Below are positions 31,979-36,964 of a stretch of 36,964 bases of DNA, piece by piece. The translations under genes and the position numbers were made by a program. Below the pieces are notes generated by a model that searched no databases, was not told the origin of the DNA, and was given only the letters and a program-made list of their open reading frames with translations. Source of the DNA: an uncultured Desulfuromonadales bacterium (GTDB taxonomy: Bacteria; Desulfobacterota; Desulfuromonadia; Desulfuromonadales; Geopsychrobacteraceae); contig CAMYNC010000037.1 in the NCBI GenBank assembly GCA_947259685.1, positions 1 to 36,964 of the forward strand, read 5' to 3'. Position 1 is the stretch's first letter. Each line of letters starts with the position of its first letter.

Positions 31979-33361
31979 TTACTCCTGCTCATTCCAACTG
32001 ATGCGGTAGATCGCATCAGCCAGGTCATCGGATAGGTAGAGATCGCCGTCGGGCCCCACGGCGGGAGCAACCGGTCGTCCCCAGGCCTGGGTACCGCTCA
32101 ACCAACCCGCCAGGAATTCTTTCCCCTGGCCGCTCGGTTGCCCATTGCTGAAAGGAATCCTGACCAATTTATAGCCGGTCGGAACGCTGCGATTCCAGGA
32201 GCCGTGGAAAGCCACATAGAGACTGTTGCGGTATTTTTCCGGAGCTGATAGTTGCTCGCCAAAAACCATCCCAAGTGGTGCAGAATGGGACGGCAGGTCA
32301 ATGGCCGAAGCCACCGTGGTCGGACAATGTTCAGCATTCCCCAGCTCAAAGTCGGCGACCTGCTGACCATAACAAAAGGGCCAGCCGTAATCACCCCCGG
32401 CGACCAATCGGTTAATCTCATCCGGCGGCAGGTCATCGCCAAGCTGGTCGCGGCCGTTATCGCTCCCCCACAATTGCTGGCCATCGGGGCTGAAGGTCAA
32501 GCCCACCGTGTTTCTCAGCCCACGAGCGAAGATCTCGGTAGCACCATCCTGCGGGTTCACCTTCAGCACAGTCGCGCGCCGGTCGTCAGCTTCCTCGCAA
32601 GCATTGCAACGTGAGCCGACCGAAAGATAAAGATAGCCGTCGTTGCCAAGTGCCAGGCTGCGGGTCCAGTGACCGCCGTCATCCGGCAGACCGGTCAAAA
32701 TCTCCCGAACTTCTTCCACCTGACCATTTTGATCCACGTCCTGCAGTTCCAGCAACCGCGAGGGTTCGGCAACATAGAGACGATCATCTTTCCAGGCCAG
32801 TCCGTGCGGTCGGTCGAGATCATAGTGATAAAGTTCCACCTGCTCGGCAAAACCGTCCCGGTCCTGATCCCGCAAGCGGTAGATGGCCCCTAACTTAGGG
32901 ATACTGACCAATAACGAGCCATCCGGAGTAAATAGCAGCATTCGTCCTGGACCGGGCAGCTTGGCAAACAGCCTCACCGAAATATCGGCAAAAGCTTCAA
33001 GTTCTACCGGTTCGGCAAACCGCCCCTGCATATTCTCTGGGGAAACCTGAATCCTCAGCTTCTCGCCAACCTTGGCCCGTTGGACCAACCGTTGCTGAAA
33101 ATTGGCAAAGGATATTTTATTGTCAGGAGAGACTTGATTCATGCCAACCACCGCGGCCACTGCAGTTAATGCCAAAATGACTGCGGTCATGCGACCACCG
33201 GTCAATTTCAAGACGATACCCATACCACAGCAAAGCAGCAGGGTTGGAATCAGATAGTAATAATCGTGGCCTCCAGATAGCGTCCGCAGCAGAAAACCGC
33301 TCAGCCAACCGAAGAGTAGAAAAATACAGCCGAGGGATAAAAGAAGTTGCCGTTTCAACAT
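31979..33361 (-). CDS. Membrane-anchored PQQ-dependent sugar dehydrogenase-like protein
   Basis: A 460-residue protein. Three hydrophobic helices occupy the first about 90 residues, then a six-bladed beta-propeller of the soluble aldose dehydrogenase (GDH-B/YliI-like) type fills the rest: AKLPGPGRMLLFTPDGSLLV, GLRNTVGLTFSPDG and WGSDNGRDQLGDDLPPDEIN are typical blocks. EF-hand-like acidic loops DQDRDG and DVDQNG (about residues 160-205) fit the calcium-rich family members, and the short Cys pair in SRCNACEE is common in such proteins. These enzymes oxidise sugars in the periplasm with PQQ; whether PQQ is made or the catalytic histidine is kept is not certain from this look. ATG 33361 is used (GGAG 9 nt before); a longer start at 33403 exists. 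It leads an operon with the secretin-like gene. Confidence 0.78.
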   Translation of the reverse strand: MLKRQLLLSLGCIFLLFGWLSGFLLRTLSGGHDYYYLIPTLLLCCGMGIVLKLTGGRMTAVILALTAVAAVVGMNQVSPDNKISFANFQQRLVQRAKVGEKLRIQVSPENMQGRFAEPVELEAFADISVRLFAKLPGPGRMLLFTPDGSLLVSIPKLGAIYRLRDQDRDGFAEQVELYHYDLDRPHGLAWKDDRLYVAEPSRLLELQDVDQNGQVEEVREILTGLPDDGGHWTRSLALGNDGYLYLSVGSRCNACEEADDRRATVLKVNPQDGATEIFARGLRNTVGLTFSPDGQQLWGSDNGRDQLGDDLPPDEINRLVAGGDYGWPFCYGQQVADFELGNAEHCPTTVASAIDLPSHSAPLGMVFGEQLSAPEKYRNSLYVAFHGSWNRSVPTGYKLVRIPFSNGQPSGQGKEFLAGWLSGTQAWGRPVAPAVGPDGDLYLSDDLADAIYRISWNEQE

Positions 33362-33450
33362 ACAAGGCTCCAGGAGAAAGGAACACTTTGAAAAGGATAG
33401 CACAGATAATTTTATCGGAGGGAAGCAACCAAACTATCGCAATGGCAATA

Positions 33451-33482
33451 AAAAACGGCGACCTGACTATGCAGATCGCCGT
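33451..33482 (-). terminator. Intrinsic terminator of the first tRNA-Gly(GCC)
   Basis: Minus strand AACGGCGA/TCGCCGTT perfect 8-bp stem with a 13-nt loop, then TTTTTATT. Confidence 0.82.
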
Positions 33483-33491
33483 TAATTTTTA

Positions 33492-33566
<75 letters not shown>

Positions 33567-33598
33567 TCAATTAAGCTCGCGATAGCGAGCGGATTGTA

Positions 33599-33628
33599 TG
33601 TATAGCAAACCGATTTATTGACTGTCAA
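33599..33628 (-). promoter_or_regulatory. Sigma-70 promoter of tRNA-Gly copy 1
   Basis: Minus strand TTGACA (33628-33623), an 18-bp spacer ending TGC (extended -10) and TATACA (33604-33599). A GCTCGC/GCGAGC hairpin lies between it and the tRNA. Confidence 0.78.
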
Positions 33629-33641
33629 CAAAAGAAATTAC

Positions 33642-33675
33642 AAAAAAAGGGATCAGGCGCTTGGCCTGACCCCTT
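33642..33675 (-). terminator. Intrinsic terminator of the second tRNA-Gly(GCC)
   Basis: Minus strand stem of about 12 bp (AAGGGGTCAGGC with GCCTGATCCCTT, one mismatch) over a short loop, then a run of seven T. Confidence 0.85.
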
Positions 33676-33683
33676 GAATATTT

Positions 33684-33758
<75 letters not shown>

Positions 33759-33790
33759 TCAATTGTGCCCGTCCGTGACGAGCGGATGCA

Positions 33791-33820
33791 TTTATAGCAA
33801 AACGGTTCAACGACTGTCAA
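33791..33820 (-). promoter_or_regulatory. Sigma-70 promoter of tRNA-Gly copy 2
   Basis: Minus strand TTGACA (33820-33815), an 18-bp spacer ending TGC and TATAAA (33796-33791). It is the strongest promoter match in the window. Confidence 0.82.
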
Positions 33821-33875
33821 CAGAAAATTTCTCCCCGCCCCCCAATACAAAAATCTATATAAATCAGTCGCTTGC

Positions 33876-34463
33876 TTATTTGGCAAACACTTTAAAAAAC
33901 TTGGCGAAATAATCAACTCCGGACCAGATCGTCAGCACAAAGGAGATATAGAAGAAGAAGATGCCGACATTGTGGAAGGATGGATAGAGAAAATCGGCTC
34001 CAATCCCGAAAAACCAATAATACCGATAGTGCAGCAGCAGGCCGATTATCGCCACCATCTGAAAGATGGTTTTGTATTTACCCAAGGGGCTGGCATCAAT
34101 AACGATCCCTTCCGAGGAAGCGATCGACCGCAAACCGGTCACCACCATCTCCCGTGCCAGGATAATAAAAACCGCCCAGGCCGGTGCACGATCGAGCGGA
34201 ATCAACATGATCAGGGCAGCCATAACGATCAGCTTGTCCGCCAGCGGATCAAGAAACTTACCGAGCACGGTGACAATCTCCCATTTCCGCGCCAGGTAGC
34301 CATCAAGCCAATCGGTGATCGCTGCCAAACTAAAAACCAGCGTGGCCCAGAAGCAGGTGGTCTTTGATTCGAACATCAGCAGAATGACAATAATCGGCAC
34401 CGCCGCAATCCTCGCCAGGGTGAGGATATTCGGTACATTCATCAGTTTCACGTCCTGGGTCAT
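33876..34463 (-). CDS. pgsA: CDP-diacylglycerol--glycerol-3-phosphate 3-phosphatidyltransferase
   Basis: A 195-residue membrane enzyme of the CDP-alcohol phosphatidyltransferase family. The active-site signature is complete: D-x2-D-G-x2-A-R-x8-G-x3-D-x3-D, seen as DWLDGYLARKWEIV followed by GKFLDPLADK (about residues 51-77). About five to six helices fit the fold. It makes phosphatidylglycerol phosphate from CDP-diacylglycerol and glycerol 3-phosphate. The N-terminus VPNILTLARI is the usual PgsA start. ATG 34463 overlaps the upstream stop by one base (TGATG), so it is coupled to the lytic transglycosylase gene; an internal ATG at 34442 is a possible alternative. No T-rich terminator follows; transcription may reach the tRNA-Gly units. 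Confidence 0.93.
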   Translation of the reverse strand: MTQDVKLMNVPNILTLARIAAVPIIVILLMFESKTTCFWATLVFSLAAITDWLDGYLARKWEIVTVLGKFLDPLADKLIVMAALIMLIPLDRAPAWAVFIILAREMVVTGLRSIASSEGIVIDASPLGKYKTIFQMVAIIGLLLHYRYYWFFGIGADFLYPSFHNVGIFFFYISFVLTIWSGVDYFAKFFKVFAK

Positions 34464-35035
34464 CAGCGGCGGTCCTTTTGGCGGTAGTAATCGATATAGT
34501 ATTTGACCCGTTTGACGTAATTTTGGGTCTCGGTATATGGTGGAATCCCGCCGTACTTGCGCACGGCACCCGGCCCGGCATTGTAAGCAGCCAGGGCATA
34601 ATCCAGATTCAGGTTGAAAGAATCAAGCATTTTCCGCAGGTAATAACTTCCCCCATAAATCGACTCTGAGGGTTCAAAGGGATTGCGAACTCCGACATCC
34701 CGAGCGGTCTCAGGCATCAGTTGCATCAGCCCCTGTGCCCCTTTGTTGGAGACCACCAGGGGGTTGAAATCGCTTTCAACTTTAATGACTGCCTTGACCA
34801 GTTCTGGCTCCAATTTAAATTGCGCGGCAAAATGATTGATCAAAGTTTCTATCTTGTGATTCGCCCCCTCATCCCGATAATAGTCGTAATCTGAGGTGGT
34901 TGGGACATTGGTAAAATGAATCCGGCCGTTTTCATCAACATAACGATAAATCGCCCCCTGACTTACCGCTGGGAGCAATAAAAAAAATATGACAAAAAGG
35001 CTGGCTGGCCTGAAATGACGACATCTTATGAACAT
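34463..35035 (-). CDS. DUF4124 and lytic transglycosylase protein
   Basis: A 190-residue exported muramidase-like enzyme. A signal peptide (about 26 residues, ending VSQGA) is followed by a DUF4124-type segment YRYVDENGRIHFTNVPT (about 30-46) and then an SLT domain with the catalytic glutamate in VESDFNP (about 92), GAQGLMQLMP (about 100-109) and AAYNAGPGAV (about 149-158). It cleaves the MurNAc-GlcNAc bond of peptidoglycan to give 1,6-anhydro ends. The domain order is common for delta-proteobacterial transglycosylases. It lies 9 nt after the 28-codon ORF, and its stop overlaps the pgsA start. Confidence 0.92.
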   Translation of the reverse strand: MFIRCRHFRPASLFVIFFLLLPAVSQGAIYRYVDENGRIHFTNVPTTSDYDYYRDEGANHKIETLINHFAAQFKLEPELVKAVIKVESDFNPLVVSNKGAQGLMQLMPETARDVGVRNPFEPSESIYGGSYYLRKMLDSFNLNLDYALAAYNAGPGAVRKYGGIPPYTETQNYVKRVKYYIDYYRQKDRR

Positions 35036-35044
35036 TATGCAACC

Positions 35045-35131
35045 TTAATCGATATTGGTTCCGATTTCAACCTTCAAGGCTCTGGCTAACTCCTTGACAT
35101 CAATAATTCTGCAACCGATAATGCCGCTCAT
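35045..35131 (-). CDS. Possible 28-residue peptide leading the slt-pgsA operon
   Basis: An ORF of 28 codons from ATG 35131. A nearly perfect ribosome site AGGAGGG lies five nt before the ATG, stronger than that of most genes in the window. The peptide starts SGIIGCRIIDVKELA and ends with an acidic tail; it has one cysteine and no membrane helix. Its stop lies nine nt before the lytic transglycosylase start, so the peptide may be a coupled leader or a true small protein. The same frame continues upstream as an antisense reading of nadB, which is not meaningful. I do not recognise the family. Confidence 0.5.
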   Translation of the reverse strand: MSGIIGCRIIDVKELARALKVEIGTNID

Positions 35132-35185
35132 GAAATCCCTCCTGCCAGAAGATCTCGGCTTAGGCCGGTCAGGATATATAACATC

Positions 35186-36784
35186 ATGAAGATTACCTCC
35201 GATTTCCTGGTTATTGGCACCGGCATTGCCGGCCTTTCCTATGCGCTGAAGGTGGCCGACCGGGGAACCGTCTCGCTGATCACCAAAAGAGATATCGATA
35301 TTACCGCGACCCAACTTGCCCAGGGTGGGATTGCAGCCGTTTCTTCCAACGAGGACAGTTTCTCTGCCCACGCCGAAGACACCATGGTGGCTGGCTGCTA
35401 TCTATCGGACCCTGAGGTCGTCGATCTAGTCGTCGAAGCCGGCCCGCAAGCGATTGCCGATCTGATCGATTGGGGGGTAAATTTCAGTAAAAACGCAGCG
35501 GACCAGTACGATCTGACCCGCGAAGGTGGTCACAGCCATCGTCGCATCCTCCATGCTAAAGATGCCACCGGCCGGGAGATCGAGCGGGCGCTGGTTGCAG
35601 CAGCGCAGCAGCATCCCAACATCAGCCTCTATCAGCACCATATCGCCGTCGATCTGATCACCGAAAGTAAATCACTGCAAAAAACGGTCAAAGATAATCG
35701 CTGCCTGGGTGCCTACATCCTGGATATCAAAGGGGATAAGGTTTTGACCTTTGGCGCCCGCTTCACCGTGCTGGCGACGGGCGGTGCCGGTAAGGTTTAT
35801 CTCTACACCTGCAATCCAGACATTGCTACCGGCGATGGCGTAGCGATCGGCTGGCGGGCGGGCGCTGCGGTGGCCAACATGGAGTTCATGCAGTTCCATC
35901 CGACTACCCTTTACCACCCCAACGCCAAATCCTTTTTAATTTCCGAAGCAGTTCGCGGTGAAGGGGCGGTGCTGCGCCGTAGTGACGGCTATGCGTTCAT
36001 GCCCGATTACCACAAACTGAAAGATCTGGCGCCAAGGGACATTGTCGCCCGGGCCATCGACAGCGAAATGAAGAAATCGGGAGATGACTGTGCTTTTCTC
36101 GATATCACCCACAAAGATGCCGACTATATCCGCGATCGATTTCCGACTATTTACCAGACCTGCCTCGAATACGGCATCGACATGACCGTGGAGCCGATTC
36201 CGGTGGTGCCGGCCGCACACTATCTTTGCGGTGGCCTGCAAACCGACAAAAACGGCGAAACCTGCATCCAGAACCTGTTCGCCATCGGCGAGGTGGCAAG
36301 CACCGGGCTGCACGGGGCCAATCGCTTGGCCAGCAACAGCCTGCTTGAGGGTGTGGTCTTTGCCCAACTGGCCGCTGAAACCTCATTAAAGAAATTGCAA
36401 GATCCTCAACCACCCTACCCGGCCATTCCGGTCTGGGACAGCGGCAGTGCCACGAATAGCGATGAAGAGGTTGTGGTTGCCCACAACTGGGATGAAATTC
36501 GCCGCAGCATGTGGAATTACGTCGGCATCGTTCGTAGTGACAAACGCTTGAATCGGGCCATGAGCCGCATCCGACTGATCCAGGAAGAGATCATCGAATA
36601 CTACTGGAACTTCTATATCACCTCCGATTTGATTGAATTACGCAACATCGCCACGGTCGCCGAACTGATTGTCAAAAGTGCGCTGTTGCGGCACGAAAGC
36701 CGCGGCCTGCACTACACCATCGACTACCCGGAAAGCGACGAAAACTACCGCAAGGACACTATTATTCCCGGCGCCGGGAACTGA
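35186..36784 (+). CDS. nadB: L-aspartate oxidase
   Basis: A 532-residue flavoenzyme of the succinate dehydrogenase/fumarate reductase flavoprotein fold. The FAD-binding start is VIGTGIAGLSYA (about residues 9-20); AQGGIAA (about 45-51), GGHSHRRILHAKDATG (about 112-127), EFMQFHPTTLY (about 230-240), SEAVRGEGAVLR (about 253-264) and GLHGANRLASNSLLE (about 378-392) are the typical NadB blocks. It oxidises L-aspartate to iminoaspartate, the first step in quinolinate and NAD synthesis, with fumarate or oxygen as acceptor. The partner nadA is not in the window. It is divergent from the slt operon with only 54 nt between; the ribosome site before ATG 35186 is weak. Confidence 0.95.
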   Translation: MKITSDFLVIGTGIAGLSYALKVADRGTVSLITKRDIDITATQLAQGGIAAVSSNEDSFSAHAEDTMVAGCYLSDPEVVDLVVEAGPQAIADLIDWGVNFSKNAADQYDLTREGGHSHRRILHAKDATGREIERALVAAAQQHPNISLYQHHIAVDLITESKSLQKTVKDNRCLGAYILDIKGDKVLTFGARFTVLATGGAGKVYLYTCNPDIATGDGVAIGWRAGAAVANMEFMQFHPTTLYHPNAKSFLISEAVRGEGAVLRRSDGYAFMPDYHKLKDLAPRDIVARAIDSEMKKSGDDCAFLDITHKDADYIRDRFPTIYQTCLEYGIDMTVEPIPVVPAAHYLCGGLQTDKNGETCIQNLFAIGEVASTGLHGANRLASNSLLEGVVFAQLAAETSLKKLQDPQPPYPAIPVWDSGSATNSDEEVVVAHNWDEIRRSMWNYVGIVRSDKRLNRAMSRIRLIQEEIIEYYWNFYITSDLIELRNIATVAELIVKSALLRHESRGLHYTIDYPESDENYRKDTIIPGAGN

Positions 36785-36809
36785 GATCTGCATTCCAATA
36801 GGTTTTTCT

Positions 36810-36964
36810 GTGGATATTGATGACATCAGACTGAAGATCAACCAACTCGATGATGAACTGCTGCGGATGTTCAATGAACGGGCTGCCCTGGCCCTGGAGA
36901 TCGGCCAGGTTAAAAAGACCCTGGACTTGCCGAACTATGATCCGAAACGGGAAAAATTGATCTT
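36810..36964 (+). CDS. Chorismate mutase (AroQ type), 5' part; probably PheA/P-protein
   Basis: The first about 51 codons of a gene cut by the window edge. The frame begins with GTG 36810 (AGG seven or eight nt before) and reads DIDDIRLKINQLDDELL then FNERAALALEIGQVKK, the helical AroQ chorismate mutase pattern with the active-site R-x-L and K residues. In delta-proteobacteria this domain usually heads a bifunctional chorismate mutase/prephenate dehydratase, but only the N-terminus can be seen. It follows nadB by 25 nt and is probably co-transcribed. Confidence 0.85.
   Translation, partial: MDIDDIRLKINQLDDELLRMFNERAALALEIGQVKKTLDLPNYDPKREKLI

Noticed and set aside
35045..35371. A 108-codon minus-strand frame overlapping the start of nadB
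   Set aside because: Its first 80 codons are antisense to the conserved FAD-binding region of nadB. Only the last 28 codons have an independent ribosome site and are listed separately.

Overview
The window reads as chromosomal DNA from a Gram-negative, probably delta-proteobacterial (Desulfuromonadales-like) bacterium. This is inference from gene content (LptF/LptG, an MsbA-type ABC exporter, a PilZ protein, an AmmeMemoRadiSam protein B, a DUF4124-lytic transglycosylase and NadB next to a chorismate mutase); no rRNA or marker gene fixes the taxon. There is no CRISPR array, prophage or intact insertion sequence. Most of the window consists of well-packed operons with good Shine-Dalgarno sites.

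Region 1 (1-20.3 kb) is an envelope-lipid and surface-glycan island. On the minus strand lie lptG, lptF, an AT-rich TagD-type cytidylyltransferase, a MobA-like nucleotidyltransferase and, translationally coupled to the last, a GNAT-fold protein of the type proposed as bacterial ceramide synthase. Divergently on the plus strand come a HIT protein and then the ordered set fatty acyl-AMP/ACP ligase (aasR-like), NAD-dependent reductase (cerR-like), dedicated acyl carrier protein (acpR-like) and serine palmitoyltransferase-like AOS enzyme (spt-like). With the GNAT protein these are the five functions known for ceramide synthesis in Caulobacter. The spt-like gene is followed by a sugar module: a surface-carbohydrate protein, a Gfo/Idh/MocA oxidoreductase, a NeuB-SAF-cupin fusion, an HAD phosphatase, a NeuA-type CMP-sugar synthetase and a second GT-B-like protein. 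Beyond a convergent phospholipase-D-like gene stands an MsbA-type ABC exporter. The simplest reading is one pathway that makes a long-chain base and ceramide, makes a CMP-activated nine-carbon-type acid sugar, joins or co-displays them and flips the product outward.

Region 2 (20.3-35 kb) is mostly minus-strand housekeeping: a decayed TPR (RMD1-like) gene, tRNA-Gly(CCC), a CCA-adding-type enzyme, a class I aminotransferase, a 56-residue membrane peptide coupled to a TPR protein, tRNA-Gln, a TolC-like gene whose 3' end runs into the relic of an RND pump, a divergent PilZ gene, gltX-amrB-tauE, tRNA-Cys, a secretin-N-domain protein with a membrane-anchored PQQ-type sugar dehydrogenase, two tandem tRNA-Gly(GCC) units, pgsA, a lytic transglycosylase and a 28-codon ORF. 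Region 3 (35.2 kb to the end) carries nadB and the start of a chorismate-mutase gene on the plus strand. All five tRNAs encode CCA. The tRNA-Gly and tRNA-Gln genes have recognisable sigma-70-type promoters and all but the details of tRNA-Cys are clear; each transcription unit ends at an intrinsic terminator.

The most interesting signals are the complete ceramide set joined to a nonulosonate-type module, the two mutually exclusive hairpins in the leader of the HIT gene, the long stem-loop before the acyl carrier protein gene, and the TolC/RND deletion chimera.
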